A DNA stretch of 64,000 nucleotides. Source: Planococcus maitriensis (GTDB taxonomy: Bacteria; Bacillota; Bacilli; Bacillales_A; Planococcaceae). The stretch covers positions 124,001 through 188,000 of the forward strand of contig NZ_QLZQ01000001.1 of the NCBI RefSeq assembly GCF_003289925.1. The letters are read 5' to 3'. The notes beneath the pieces were generated by a model. The model saw only the letters and a list, made by a program, of their open reading frames with translations, made no database searches and had not been told where the DNA came from. A program made the translations under genes and the position numbers. Positions 17,263-26,326 of the stretch are shown piece by piece (positions within the stretch are counted from its first letter, which is position 1; every line of letters starts with the position of its first letter).

Positions 17263-18675
17263 ATGCGCTTGGGGAAAGTGGAATTAGAAGCGCGGCATAG
17301 GAAACCGCTGCTCGCGGTATTGATGGCCGGCGTGTTTGTGGCGATACTTAACCAGACGCTGCTCGCCACCGCTTTGCCGCATATCATGGAAGATCTCGAC
17401 ATCACCGCCAACACGGCGCAATGGCTGACGACGGTGTTCATGCTCGTCAACGGCGTCATGATCCCGATTACGGCTTTCTTGATCAATAAATACACGACAC
17501 GCCATTTGTTTTTCGTGGCGATGGGCTTGTTCGCGGCAGGGACGATCATCTGCGCGCTCGCACCGGGCTTTGCGACTTTGATGGTCGGGCGCATCGTCCA
17601 GGCCTCGGGCGCTGGCATCATGATGCCGCTTGCCCAGACTGTGCTGTTCGTCATCTTCCCGGTTGAAAAACGCGGGCAGGCGATGGGCATGTTCGGCTTG
17701 ATCATTTCCTTCGCACCGGCGATCGGCCCGACTTTATCCGGTTATTTGGTCGGGCAATACCCGTGGCGGTCTTTGTTCTACATCGTCATTCCAATCGCGC
17801 TCCTTGATTTGGTGCTGGCGTATTTCTTCCTGCGCAATGTGACGGAACGGACTTTCCCGAAAATCGACATTTTGTCGATCATGCTATCGACTTTAGGGTT
17901 CGGCGGCTTGTTGTATGGCTTCTCAAGCGCAGGGGCAGCGGGATGGGGCAGCACTTCGGTCATCGCATCAATCGGTGTCGGGGCTGTCGCTTTATGGTTC
18001 TTCATCCGCCGGCAGGGCAGGCTTAAGCAGCCGATCCTTGAATTCCGCGTCTTTAAATACGGCTTGTTTACTTTGTCGACGATCCTCAGCATCATCGTCT
18101 TCGTCACGATGATCGGCAGTGCCACGATCTTGCCGATCTACATGCAGGACATGCATGGGTTCACGGCGCTTGAATCCGGGCTCATGCTGCTGCCGGGCGC
18201 AATCATCATGGGGCTCATGAACCCGATCGCAGGGCGTATTTTCGATAAAGTCGGCGGCAAATGGCTGGCGGTTGCCGGGCTGTCGATCGTGACGGGCTCG
18301 ACCTTCCAGTTTACGGTGCTGACAGCCGAGACGGCATTTGTTTATTTGACCATCATGCACGCCATCCGCATGTTCGGCGTCGCGCTCGTCATGATGCCGG
18401 TGACGACGGCGGGGCTCAATCAATTGCCGGACCGGCTTATCCCCCATGGCACGGCGATGAGCAATACGATGCGGCAAGTGTCGGGTTCGATCGGCACGGC
18501 GCTGCTGGTGACAATCATGACCAGTGCGGCGCTTGACCCGGGACGCTACGGCGTGGAAGGGCTGATCCGCGGCGTCAATATCTCGTTCATGGTGACGGGG
18601 GTGCTAAGTGCAATCGGGATCTTGCTGGCATTTTTCATGAAAAACCCAAAAAAGCAGGAAAGCGGGAGCGCATAA
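17263..18675 (+). CDS. DHA2-family MFS drug efflux transporter, 470 aa
   Basis: A 14-helix major facilitator of the EmrB/QacA (DHA2) type. Visible motifs: the motif D1-like LNQTLLATALPHIMEDL in helix 1, motif A-related residues near 65-75, and the antiporter motif C in helix 5 (SFAPAIGPTLSGYLV, near 150-164). Proton-coupled export of drugs or amphiphiles is the family role; the substrate is not deducible. Start ATG follows AAGGGGGG at short spacing. Only about 115 bp and a terminator separate it from the RND gene, so it is transcribed separately though the two may form an efflux locus. It is not followed by an obvious terminator. Confidence 0.92.
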   Translation: MRLGKVELEARHRKPLLAVLMAGVFVAILNQTLLATALPHIMEDLDITANTAQWLTTVFMLVNGVMIPITAFLINKYTTRHLFFVAMGLFAAGTIICALAPGFATLMVGRIVQASGAGIMMPLAQTVLFVIFPVEKRGQAMGMFGLIISFAPAIGPTLSGYLVGQYPWRSLFYIVIPIALLDLVLAYFFLRNVTERTFPKIDILSIMLSTLGFGGLLYGFSSAGAAGWGSTSVIASIGVGAVALWFFIRRQGRLKQPILEFRVFKYGLFTLSTILSIIVFVTMIGSATILPIYMQDMHGFTALESGLMLLPGAIIMGLMNPIAGRIFDKVGGKWLAVAGLSIVTGSTFQFTVLTAETAFVYLTIMHAIRMFGVALVMMPVTTAGLNQLPDRLIPHGTAMSNTMRQVSGSIGTALLVTIMTSAALDPGRYGVEGLIRGVNISFMVTGVLSAIGILLAFFMKNPKKQESGSA

Positions 18676-18695
18676 ATATATGAAGAAAAGCTGTC

Positions 18696-18719
18696 ACAAT
18701 ATGTGCATTTACATATTGT
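18696..18719 (+). promoter_or_regulatory. palindromic operator-like element at the nupC promoter
   Basis: Perfect inverted repeat ACAATATGT-N6-ACATATTGT. Its right arm overlaps the nupC -35. No T run follows, so a terminator for the upstream MFS gene is less likely. Confidence 0.5.
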
Positions 18720-18736
18720 TTAGGATTTGGTAAGAT
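18708..18736 (+). promoter_or_regulatory. sigma-A promoter of the nucleoside transporter gene
   Basis: TTTACA, 17-bp spacer, TAAGAT. Confidence 0.55.
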
Positions 18737-18809
18737 GTCTGACGACAGACAATGAATAACAAAAAATTGTTCAATTTTCTGATAAAACTACTTTTAATGA
18801 GGTGAAGTT

Positions 18810-20021
18810 GTGAATTTATTGTGGGGCATCTTCGGTATCATCGTCGTTCTTGGAATCGCTTTCTTGTTCTCCGATGGAAAAAAATCCATCAAGCCGCGGA
18901 CGATTCTCGGCGGATTGGCCATACAGATTACGTTTGCATTTATGGTACTTGAGTGGGAATTCGGCAGAAATGCCTTGCTCGGATTGTCTCAAGGCGTCCA
19001 GAACATCATCAACTATGCCGGTGAAGGGATCGCGTTTGTTTTCGGTCCTGCAGCTGACACGGAAGGTTTCGGTTTTGTTTTCGCTTTCCAAGTGCTGACG
19101 ATCATCATTTTCTTCTCGTCTTTGATTTCAGTCCTTTATTATCTTGGCATCATGCAATGGATCATCCGTTTGCTCGGTGGGGCGTTATCGAAGCTGCTCG
19201 GCACGAGTAAAGCGGAATCCATTTCGGCATCTGCCAACATCTTCGTCGGCCAGACGGAAGCGCCGCTTGTCGTCCGCCCGTTCCTTCCGAACATGACCAA
19301 GTCCGAATTGTTCGCGGTCATGACCGGGGGCCTTGCATCGGTCGCAGGTTCCACGCTTGCGGGCTATGCGCTTCTCGGTGTCCCGCTTGAATACTTGCTC
19401 GCTGCCAGCTTCATGGCGGCTCCTGCCGGATTGATCATGGCGAAAATCATGATCCCTGAGCAGGAAGAAATCGAGGAAAAAGAGTTTGTCATGGAAAAAG
19501 ACGACCGTTCCGTCAACGTCGTCGATGCGGCTGCACGCGGGGCTTCAGACGGCCTCCAGCTGGCCTTGAACGTCGGGGCGATGCTTCTTGCATTCATCGC
19601 GTTGATCGCATTATTGAACGGCGTCCTTGGCGGCATCGGCGGCTGGTTCGGTGCTGAAAACATCACCATCCAAGGCATTCTTGGCTTTATCTTCGCGCCG
19701 CTTGCATTTGCGATCGGTGTACCGTGGGAAGAAGCGGTCCAGGCCGGAAGCTATATCGGCCAGAAGCTCGTCTTGAACGAATTCGTCGCGTACACGGCAT
19801 TCGCTCCTGAAATTGCGAACCTGTCCCCGAAAACGGTCATCATCGTCAGTTTCGCGCTTTGCGGATTCGCCAACTTCAGCTCACTCGCCATCCTTCTTGG
19901 CGGCCTCGGTGCGATGGCGCCAAGCCGCCGCCCGGATATTGCACGCCTTGGCATGCGCGCGATCGCAGCAGGTATGCTTGCATCGCTATTGAGTGCGGCA
20001 ATCGCTGGGATGTTCGTTTAA
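18810..20021 (+). CDS. nupC: concentrative nucleoside transporter (NupC/CNT family), 403 aa
   Basis: A membrane symporter that imports nucleosides with H+ or Na+. The family core is clear: [40 protein letters not shown] (residues about 145-185) and the second conserved block [22 protein letters not shown], followed by the NEFVAYTAF motif near 320. Eight or more hydrophobic helices; length is typical of CNT proteins. Start GTG follows AGGTGAAG. It is single, with its own promoter and a strong terminator. The following gene encodes a purine base permease, so the area deals with nucleobase/nucleoside salvage. Assignment to nupC rather than another CNT paralog is tentative. Confidence 0.92.
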   Translation: MNLLWGIFGIIVVLGIAFLFSDGKKSIKPRTILGGLAIQITFAFMVLEWEFGRNALLGLSQGVQNIINYAGEGIAFVFGPAADTEGFGFVFAFQVLTIIIFFSSLISVLYYLGIMQWIIRLLGGALSKLLGTSKAESISASANIFVGQTEAPLVVRPFLPNMTKSELFAVMTGGLASVAGSTLAGYALLGVPLEYLLAASFMAAPAGLIMAKIMIPEQEEIEEKEFVMEKDDRSVNVVDAAARGASDGLQLALNVGAMLLAFIALIALLNGVLGGIGGWFGAENITIQGILGFIFAPLAFAIGVPWEEAVQAGSYIGQKLVLNEFVAYTAFAPEIANLSPKTVIIVSFALCGFANFSSLAILLGGLGAMAPSRRPDIARLGMRAIAAGMLASLLSAAIAGMFV

Positions 20022-20047
20022 GCAATAATTCATTGTCCGATTCAAGC

Positions 20048-20107
20048 AAAAATCGCCTGTTCCTTTCTTCATCCTACGTGATGAGCGGGGAACAGGCGAT
20101 TTTTTCA
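20048..20107 (+). terminator. terminator of the nucleoside transporter gene
   Basis: 15-bp stem AAAATCGCCTGTTCC / GGAACAGGCGATTTT with a 24-nt loop and T run. Confidence 0.88.
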
Positions 20108-20198
20108 TTTGCAAAGCTATGGCCTGCTTCTTGGAAATGAAGCATTTATGCCTGTCATTTTGCGTTTCCATGAGTGGCTCCCTTTCAAGAGGAAAGCC

Positions 20199-20227
20199 TT
20201 GACAGCGACTTTTTTTAGGATTACACT
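20199..20227 (+). promoter_or_regulatory. sigma-A promoter of the NCS2 permease gene
   Basis: Perfect TTGACA, 17-bp spacer, TACACT. The leader behind it has no recognisable purine riboswitch. Confidence 0.7.
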
Positions 20228-20299
20228 TCTATCTTGGCTCACCTGATTTTTCAGGCAGAGCGGGTAGGGAGAGGGCTAATTTCATAGAAGGTATGTCTT

Positions 20300-21598
20300 A
20301 TGGCAAATTGGATGGACCGGTTTTTCGGTCTTAACGAAAACGGGACGACCATCAAGCGGGAAATGACAGCCGGCTTGATCGGGTTCTTCACCGTTGTCTA
20401 CATCATCGCCGTCAACTCGCTGATTTTATCGGAGTCCGGCATGCCAATCGAGTACGCAATCATCGGCACCATCGCCGCTTCCGTCATCGGGGCGTTGTTG
20501 ATGGGCTTTTGGGGCAATGCGCCCATCCTGCTCATTCCGGGCATGGGGATCAATGCATTGTTCTCCTATACGCTCGTCCAGTCGATGGGGCTGAGCTGGC
20601 AGGAAGCGCTCGCTGTCGTCTTCGTCTCGGGTGCGATTTTCGTCTTTGTCGCGTTTACGCGCTTTTCGAAAATGCTCAGCGAGGCGGTGCCGAATTCACT
20701 GAAAGAAGCGATCACGGTTGGGCTCGGGCTGTTTCTGATGCTGTTAGGCCTTGAGAAAGGCGGCCTTGTCGGGCCAGGCGACGGGGCGATCCTTTCGCTC
20801 GGTTCGCTGTCGGACCCGCTCGTGCTGTCGACGGTATTGACGTTTTTGCTCGCGATCATTTTGTTCATCCGCAACGTGCCGGGGAATTTTTTGATCACCA
20901 TTGTGCTGGGAACGGCCATTGCGTATTTCTTCGGCATGATCGATCTCGGCCAATTGAGCGAGCCGGGCGTCAATCCGGCAGAAGCGTTCGCGGTGTTCGG
21001 TTCGATGTCGTTCGGCAATTTTTTGTCGACGACGTTCTGGGTTGCGGTATTTTCCCTGACAATGGTGTTGGTGTTTGAAAACATCGGCCTCGTCCATGGG
21101 CAAGTGAATTTCATCAACCGTCCTGAAAAGTATTCGCGTGCGTTCCAGGCGACGTCGGTATCGACGATGGCGTCTGGTTTTCTTGGCACAAGCCCGACCG
21201 TTGCAAGCGTCGAAAGCGCGGCAGCGATGGCTGCTGGCGGCCGCACCGGTTTGACTTCGTTGACGGCTGGCTTTTTGTTTATGGGCGCGGCGTTCTTCAT
21301 TCCACTGATCAAGATCATTCCCGACAGCGCGATTGCGCCGATTTTGATCATCATCGGCGGGTTGATGCTCCAGAATATCAAGAACCTCGACATGAAGGAC
21401 ATGAGCGAGACCTTCCCGGCATTGTTGATCATCGCGCTGATCCCGTTTACGTACAGCATCGCGGACGGCATCGCAATCGGATTTATCCTGTATCCGGTGC
21501 TGAAAGTGGCGATCGGCAAATGGCGTGAAGTTTCCCCGGCCCTTTATGTGATTGCTTGCCTGTTTTTCGTCAATTATGTATTCCACGTGGTTGGCTGA
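20300..21598 (+). CDS. NCS2-family purine permease (AzgA/PbuG-like), 432 aa
   Basis: A nucleobase:cation symporter of the AzgA subfamily that includes PbuG and PbuO (hypoxanthine/guanine, adenine uptake). Typical features: N-terminal RFFGLNENGTTIKREMTAGL, GNAPILLIPGMGINALFSYT near 72-91, and the C-terminal motif GTSPTVASVESAAAMAAGGRTG near 294-315. About 12-14 helices. Start ATG follows GAAGG at 8 nt. In B. subtilis pbuG is governed by a purine riboswitch, but none is visible in the roughly 70-nt leader here. It is monocistronic; an intergenic repeat and then a terminator at 21902 lie downstream. Confidence 0.93.
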   Translation: MANWMDRFFGLNENGTTIKREMTAGLIGFFTVVYIIAVNSLILSESGMPIEYAIIGTIAASVIGALLMGFWGNAPILLIPGMGINALFSYTLVQSMGLSWQEALAVVFVSGAIFVFVAFTRFSKMLSEAVPNSLKEAITVGLGLFLMLLGLEKGGLVGPGDGAILSLGSLSDPLVLSTVLTFLLAIILFIRNVPGNFLITIVLGTAIAYFFGMIDLGQLSEPGVNPAEAFAVFGSMSFGNFLSTTFWVAVFSLTMVLVFENIGLVHGQVNFINRPEKYSRAFQATSVSTMASGFLGTSPTVASVESAAAMAAGGRTGLTSLTAGFLFMGAAFFIPLIKIIPDSAIAPILIIIGGLMLQNIKNLDMKDMSETFPALLIIALIPFTYSIADGIAIGFILYPVLKVAIGKWREVSPALYVIACLFFVNYVFHVVG

Positions 21599-21699
21599 AG
21601 AAAGCGCATATTTTTTTAACCACTTAGAATAAGTCGCTAAAATTAGAAAGCAACTGATTTTATGCAACAAATAGTCTATAAACTTTCTAAGTGTTTGGA

Positions 21700-21869
21700 G
21701 AAGCGTCCGCCCGACTCCGGTGGATCAGCGAGACGACCGAGACCCCGCAGGGAATGAATGAGCGAGGCAACGCCGAGTTCATTCATTTGCGATGCTTGAG
21801 CACAGCGAAAGTAGCGCAAACTGAGGAGGCTTGGGCGCGAGCCCACGGAAAGCGGGCGGTTTAAGCTTC
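21700..21869. repeat. MITE-like intergenic repeat, copy 2 (170 bp)
   Basis: Inverted-repeat ends: GAAGC..CCGCCCG..CCG.TGG on the left and its complement on the right. The middle shares a 25-nt block (TGCGATGCTTGAGCA followed by AGCGAAAG-like text) with copy 3 near 29020. Non-coding. Confidence 0.65.
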
Positions 21870-21900
21870 GGAAAACACGATTCAAGAATCCCAGACATGT

Positions 21901-21937
21901 TAAAAAGCGCATCCGGTTGATGGGTGCGCTTTTTCTT
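21901..21937 (+). terminator. terminator between repeat copy 2 and the 61-aa gene
   Basis: AAAAAGCGCATCC / GGGTGCGCTTTTT stem, 7-nt loop. Probably ends the NCS2 transcript. Confidence 0.85.
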
Positions 21938-21978
21938 TGCTTTGCCGTGTTATAATAAAAGAAAAGGAGCGGATTACG

Positions 21979-22164
21979 ATGCGCTATTTTAAATCGAATA
22001 TGGAGAAACTGGTCAACCAGGAACCGGAACTGAAAAAACGGCTGAAGGTATTGATGAAGGAAATGGAGCTTGAGAAAAGCTTTGCTTTGAAGGCGCTCTA
22101 CCACTCCGAAGTGGCAGACAGCGGCCCGTTCATGACGCAATACCAGGAACTCGATAAGCAGTAA
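21979..22164 (+). CDS. small hypothetical protein, 61 aa
   Basis: A short, highly charged, predicted all-helical protein (MRYFKSNMEKLVNQEPELKK, then KVLMKEMELEKSFALKALYHSE). I do not recognise the family. ATG at 21979 has a strong AAAGGAG at good spacing and a TATAAT box lies about 30 bp upstream (near 21950). It ends directly in a bidirectional terminator shared with the CarH-type regulator gene. The arrangement (own -10, ribosome binding site, terminator) supports a real gene. Confidence 0.75.
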   Translation: MRYFKSNMEKLVNQEPELKKRLKVLMKEMELEKSFALKALYHSEVADSGPFMTQYQELDKQ

Positions 22165-22206
22165 AAAAAGCCATGCGCGAAGGATTCCTTCACGCATGGC
22201 TTTTCT
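22165..22206. terminator. bidirectional terminator between the 61-aa gene and the CarH-type gene
   Basis: AAAAGCCATGCG..GAAGG / CCTTC..CGCATGGCTTTT stem with flanking A and T runs. Confidence 0.9.
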
Positions 22207-22212
22207 GTTCTT

Positions 22213-23109
22213 TTAAGATGTACGGGTGGCTTTGAATCCATCGAGCCATTGCTGCCAGGATTCGAGCGTCGTGCCGATGCAATAGCGGTTGACCTTCTCG
22301 TCATCACAGTCGATGCCTTGGCCGCCGAGCAGGAAGCGGAGGCCCGGAATCGCTGCAGAAAGTTCTTGGATGTACTGTTCTGCGACAGGCCGGCTTTTCG
22401 GTGTGGTGACGGACATGCAAACGAGTTGGAAATCCTGCTTTGCCGCCATTTCTGCAAGGCCATCAAGCGGCGTATCGGGACCCGTATAGACGACGTGAAA
22501 GCCATTTTCACGAAGGAATAGCGAGAACAGCAGCAGGCCGAGCTGGTGATGTTCCCCGCTTGGGCTGAGTGCCAGCACTTTCGGCAAATGAGGCGCAACC
22601 GGGAAGACACGGAAAAACTGGTTAAAGCGCTGCTGGATGATGTTGGTGATCATGTGTTCATGCGCTACACTGATTTGGCCTTCTTCCCACTCGGCACCGA
22701 TCCGTACCATGAGCGGCGCGATGATCTGGAAGAACACGGTCTGGTGGTGGAATAGCGAGAACTTCAAATCGAGCAAGTAATTAAAGCGGTCAATGTCTAT
22801 CTCTACAGCGGCTTGATACAGTTCTTCAATTTGCTTTGCATACTCGATAGGTTCCGTGGAATCAGTGACTTCGGGATGATAGAACTTTTTCCTTGAAGTG
22901 TGCAATTGCTTAACAGCTTCACTGATTTTCATGCCGTTTTCCTGGACTTGGATTTTCAGCCATTTCAAGTCTTCCAAATTTTGGTCGGAATACAGCCGAT
23001 GGCCCGATTCTGTGCGCGCAGGCGTAATGGCATTGTAGCGCGTCTCCCAGGAACGGATGGTCACTTTTGGCATATCGAGTATTTTGGCAGCAGCTTTGAT
23101 ATTGTACAT
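22213..23109 (-). CDS. MerR-family, B12-dependent CarH/LitR-type regulator, 298 aa
   Basis: N-terminal MerR helix-turn-helix (YNIKAAAKILDMPKVTIRSWETRY, residues 2-25), a helical bundle, and a cobalamin-binding Rossmann domain. All landmarks of the AdoCbl photoreceptor CarH are present: the W-x9-EH motif (W then HEH near 150-161, supplying the upper His ligand) and the E-x-H-x-x-G motif (GEHHQLG near 191-196, lower His ligand). It should therefore bind adenosylcobalamin, sit as a tetramer on DNA in the dark and fall off in the light. ATG at 23109 follows AAGG at 8 nt. Its own promoter region contains the 11-bp direct repeats seen also at the RND gene. No carotenoid or photolyase genes are nearby in the window. 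Confidence 0.9.
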   Translation of the reverse strand: MYNIKAAAKILDMPKVTIRSWETRYNAITPARTESGHRLYSDQNLEDLKWLKIQVQENGMKISEAVKQLHTSRKKFYHPEVTDSTEPIEYAKQIEELYQAAVEIDIDRFNYLLDLKFSLFHHQTVFFQIIAPLMVRIGAEWEEGQISVAHEHMITNIIQQRFNQFFRVFPVAPHLPKVLALSPSGEHHQLGLLLFSLFLRENGFHVVYTGPDTPLDGLAEMAAKQDFQLVCMSVTTPKSRPVAEQYIQELSAAIPGLRFLLGGQGIDCDDEKVNRYCIGTTLESWQQWLDGFKATRTS

Positions 23110-23137
23110 AGCATGACCTTCATTCCGTAGTTTTTTG

Positions 23138-23156
23138 TTATACAAAGATTATACAA
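23138..23156 (-). promoter_or_regulatory. 11-bp direct repeats, putative autoregulatory CarH operator
   Basis: Plus-strand reading TTATACAA-N3-TTATACAA, period 11 bp. It includes the -10 hexamer of the regulator's promoter. Confidence 0.6.
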
Positions 23157-23176
23157 CCAACAATCCCCAGCGTAAA
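23148..23176 (-). promoter_or_regulatory. sigma-A promoter of the CarH-type gene
   Basis: Minus strand: TTTACG, 17-bp spacer, TATAAT. The -10 lies within the operator repeats. Confidence 0.6.
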
Positions 23177-23280
23177 GCTATTGGCTTTCTGGCGTAGCAA
23201 AAAAAAGGCCAGAAAAAACAAATCCATAAAGGAAACAGGACTTTTGGTAGTGCAAGGCATTACAGCACATCCTTTAAATG

Positions 23281-23322
23281 GAAAAAAGACAGTGCAGTAT
23301 ATCGGCTGCATTGTCTTTTTGC
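23281..23322 (-). terminator. terminator of the DHA1 MFS gene
   Basis: AAAAAGACAGTGCAG / CTGCATTGTCTTTTT stem with an 8-nt loop; near-symmetrical. Confidence 0.85.
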
Positions 23323-23379
23323 GAATATATTAGTGATACAAACCTATTTCGTTTTCACGGTTAGTTGAAGGGTTTTTAT

Positions 23380-24585
23380 TTATTGTTCCACGGCCTGGGC
23401 TTGCTTAGAAGCTCTTGAGCGCTGCCAGCCGGCTGTAATGACGAGTGTTGCCAACAGCAGCAATAAGCCGAGGATGAACGGGAAGATGATGTTGATGTCG
23501 AACAGGATGCCGGCAAGCAGCGGGCCCATGACATTGCCGATGCTCATATAGGCATTGTTCATGCCCATCGCAAAGCCGACTTCGCCTTCTGCGAGTTTCG
23601 AGATCAAGGTATTCAAGACCGGGCGCAAAATCGAAGTCGCCAGGAAGATGATCAGCGAGACCCCGAAGAACATGGCATAGCTGCTGGCGAATAGCGAAGC
23701 GAGAAAGCCAGCCGCGGCGACGCCGATGAATGTGATCAAGACGCCGATTTCCCCGAAGCGGGAGACGATGCGGTCAACGACGAACAATTGAACGATGACA
23801 CTGACCGTACCGGTTGCCGTGATCATGAACGCGATATCTTTCGCGGTGGAATTGAATTGATTGTCGAGGTAAAGCCCGAGGACGGACTCATAGGCGAGCA
23901 AGCCGAAGCTCATGACCAGCGTGATGACCAGCGGCAAGAAGTACGGAACCGAAGTCGAGCGTGCAATCTTTTTGAACATCGATTCGGACTGTGTCATCGT
24001 CAAAGCAAGATCAGGATCCGCTTTCTCGGCATCGCTGTCTTTCAGGACAAACACGGAAAACAGCACCGCTGCGAGCGACACGAGCGCTGATACGAGAAAC
24101 GGCAGCTTCAGGCTGAAGTCGGCAAGAAAGCCGCCGATTCCAGGCCCGATGACGATGCCGAGTGACATCGCTGCAGACACGAGGCTCGTGCCTTTAGCGC
24201 GCTGATCGAACGTCGTGATGTCGGCAATATAGGCGAAAATGGCCGGTACCAGCATAGCGGCGCCGATTCCGCCGATAACGCGGGAAAAGTACAGCACCCA
24301 AATGAAGTCGGAAGCATAGAAAATGAACATCGATAGGGTCAGCCCCGCAAGGCCCCAAATGATCATGATGCGGCGGCCGTATTGGTCGGCCCATTTCCCC
24401 GCGATCGGCGAGAAGAGGAACTGCGCAGCAGCGAAGATGGCGATCATCAAACCGGCTGCCATGCCGCCTTGGTTGATGGAGACGAGATACGATGGCAGGA
24501 TCGGGATGATGATGCCGAAACTGGCGATGGCGATGAACATATTGATCATCAAAATCAGGATTTTTTTGCGTTGGTCTTTGGACAT
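23380..24585 (-). CDS. DHA1-family MFS multidrug efflux transporter, 401 aa
   Basis: A 12-helix NorA/Bmr/Blt-like major facilitator. Motif A is clear in the loop after helix 2 (GKWADQYGRRIMI, near 64-76), and motif C in helix 5 (SLGIVIGPGIGGFLADF, near 145-161). The substrate is probably a range of amphiphilic cations, as for the family. Start ATG follows AAAGAAGG. It has its own sigma-A promoter and terminator. No MerR-type BmrR regulator is adjacent; the nearest regulator, on the same strand downstream, is the CarH-type protein, with a separate promoter. Confidence 0.9.
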   Translation of the reverse strand: MSKDQRKKILILMINMFIAIASFGIIIPILPSYLVSINQGGMAAGLMIAIFAAAQFLFSPIAGKWADQYGRRIMIIWGLAGLTLSMFIFYASDFIWVLYFSRVIGGIGAAMLVPAIFAYIADITTFDQRAKGTSLVSAAMSLGIVIGPGIGGFLADFSLKLPFLVSALVSLAAVLFSVFVLKDSDAEKADPDLALTMTQSESMFKKIARSTSVPYFLPLVITLVMSFGLLAYESVLGLYLDNQFNSTAKDIAFMITATGTVSVIVQLFVVDRIVSRFGEIGVLITFIGVAAAGFLASLFASSYAMFFGVSLIIFLATSILRPVLNTLISKLAEGEVGFAMGMNNAYMSIGNVMGPLLAGILFDINIIFPFILGLLLLLATLVITAGWQRSRASKQAQAVEQ

Positions 24586-24640
24586 TGAAGTGCCTTCTTT
24601 CTTATATATATGTACACATGACAGTTATATTGACTTCCCC

Positions 24641-24669
24641 ATATTATGGATACTTCCAAAGCTTGTCAA
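24641..24669 (-). promoter_or_regulatory. sigma-A promoter of the DHA1 MFS gene
   Basis: Minus strand: perfect TTGACA, 17-bp spacer, TAATAT. Confidence 0.65.
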
Positions 24670-24744
24670 TTACTTTGTAACGGCAAGGTGAATTTTCTTT
24701 CCAAGAAAGGAAGGCAGCTTTCGTGCAGCCGAAAATCGAAACGG

Positions 24745-24770
24745 GTTGAATGGCGTGTATTCAAGGGTAT
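24745..24770 (+). promoter_or_regulatory. sigma-B-type promoter of the first CoA-transferase
   Basis: GTTGAA, 14-bp spacer, GGGTAT (5/6 and 6/6), 41 bp before the chosen start. Confidence 0.65.
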
Positions 24771-24810
24771 AAGGGTAATATCCAAGACAGATAAAGGGAA
24801 GGGGATGGCG

Positions 24811-26316
24811 ATGGATCAACGACTGGAACGAATCAAACTGGCGGCTTTGCACGAACGGGTGGTTAGCGCTGAACAGGCAGCCTCCTGGATAAAGGATGGC
24901 ATGGCAATCGGGCTCAGCGGATTCACGCGCGCAGGGGACGCGAAGGCTGTGCCGAATGCCTTGGCGGAACGAGGGGAGAAAGAGGCGTTTCAAATCGATG
25001 TCTATACAGGCGCATCGCTCGGATCGGGAAGTGATGGGCGTTTCGCAAAAGCGGGCATCGTCCGCAAACGTGCGCCCTATCAATCCGACCCCTTGATGCG
25101 TTCTGCGATCAATTCGGGAGAGGTACGGTTTGTGGACCATCATTTATCCCAAACAGCGGAATGGGTCAGGGCAGGGGTTATAGGCCTGCTTGATTTTGCC
25201 GTTATCGAAGCGCTTGGCATCACGCAGGACGGCTTGCTCATCCCGACCACTTCCGTCGGCAACTCGGCTGCATTTGCCCTTCACGCAAAAGAGCTCATCG
25301 TTGAAGTCAATACCGCACAGCCTATGGAGCTGGAAGGGCTCCACGATTGCTGCGAACCGCAAGCGATCGGCGTGCGCCAGCCCATTCCGCTCGTCTCGCC
25401 GCGGGACCGCATCGGCACGAAAGGCATCCCGATCGATGTATCCAAAGTAAAAGGCATCGTCTGGACCCATCAAACGGATTCACCCTCGCCGATCGAGCCG
25501 CCTGATGCGGAAACGGAAGTCATGGCTGGCCATTTGCTCGATTTCCTGCGGGGCGAAGTCCAGGCGGGGCGTTTGGGCAAAAACTTGCCACCGCTTCAAT
25601 CGGGCGTCGGATCCATAGCGAATGCGGTATTGCATGGCCTGCTCGATTCGGAATTCGAAGGGCTGGAACTGTATTCCGAAGTGCTGCAGGATGCAGTGTT
25701 CGATTTGCTGGATTCGGGCAAGGCGTTATTCGCATCTGCCTCGGCGATCACCTTATCGCAGCCTTATATGGAAAGGATCTATCAAAACTTCGGCCGCTAC
25801 CGGGATCGGCTTGTGCTGAGGCCGCAGGAAATCTCCAATCACCCGGAAATCATCCGGCGCCTGGGCCTCATTTCGATTAACACTGCCCTGGAATTCGATT
25901 TGTACGGCAATGTCAACTCGACCCATGTCGCCGGAACCAAAATGATGAACGGCATCGGCGGATCGGGCGATTTCGGGCGCAATGCGCAGCTCGCCATTTT
26001 CGTCACCAAATCCACCGCCAAAGACGGGCGGATTTCCTGCGTCGTGCCGTTCGCTTCCCATATCGACCATACCGAGCATGATGTGGATGTGTTGGTAACA
26101 GAGTACGGCTTTGCGGACATCCGGAATTTGGCGCCGCGTGAACGGGCAGAGCGGATCATCGCGAATTGCGTCCATCCCGATTACCGTCCGCAGCTGCAGG
26201 ATTATTTCAACAGGGCAACCGCACAAGGCGGGCATACGCCGCATATCCTCGATGAAGCTTTATCATGGCATGCCAGGTATACGCGTGCGGGCACGATGTT
26301 AAAGAAATCGCCATAA
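24811..26316 (+). CDS. acetyl-CoA hydrolase / succinyl-CoA:acetate CoA-transferase family protein (copy 1), 501 aa
   Basis: Class I CoA-transferase of the Cat1/AarC group, moving CoA between acyl-CoA and carboxylates. Landmarks: GLSGFTRAGD near 31-40, the YSEVLQD segment near 287 with the likely catalytic glutamate, and the C-terminal signature GNVNSTHVAGTKMMNGIGGS near 368. Length fits the family. Start at 24811 (MDQRLERIK) matches the start of copy 2; an ATG two codons earlier is equally near the AAGGGAAGGGG site. The frame is open to 24646 but that part is outside the family. A sigma-B-type promoter suggests stress or stationary-phase use, in contrast to copy 2. Confidence 0.92.
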   Translation: MDQRLERIKLAALHERVVSAEQAASWIKDGMAIGLSGFTRAGDAKAVPNALAERGEKEAFQIDVYTGASLGSGSDGRFAKAGIVRKRAPYQSDPLMRSAINSGEVRFVDHHLSQTAEWVRAGVIGLLDFAVIEALGITQDGLLIPTTSVGNSAAFALHAKELIVEVNTAQPMELEGLHDCCEPQAIGVRQPIPLVSPRDRIGTKGIPIDVSKVKGIVWTHQTDSPSPIEPPDAETEVMAGHLLDFLRGEVQAGRLGKNLPPLQSGVGSIANAVLHGLLDSEFEGLELYSEVLQDAVFDLLDSGKALFASASAITLSQPYMERIYQNFGRYRDRLVLRPQEISNHPEIIRRLGLISINTALEFDLYGNVNSTHVAGTKMMNGIGGSGDFGRNAQLAIFVTKSTAKDGRISCVVPFASHIDHTEHDVDVLVTEYGFADIRNLAPRERAERIIANCVHPDYRPQLQDYFNRATAQGGHTPHILDEALSWHARYTRAGTMLKKSP

Positions 26317-26326
26317 TTGGCAAGAA

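Noticed and set aside
20228..20299. Possible purine riboswitch before the NCS2 permease
   Set aside because: The leader is too short and lacks the conserved TATAATCC and TTTCTACC-like loops.
20566..21670. Two long minus-strand frames opposite the NCS2 permease
   Set aside because: Mirror frames of a hydrophobic transporter gene; no ribosome binding site and no recognisable domains.
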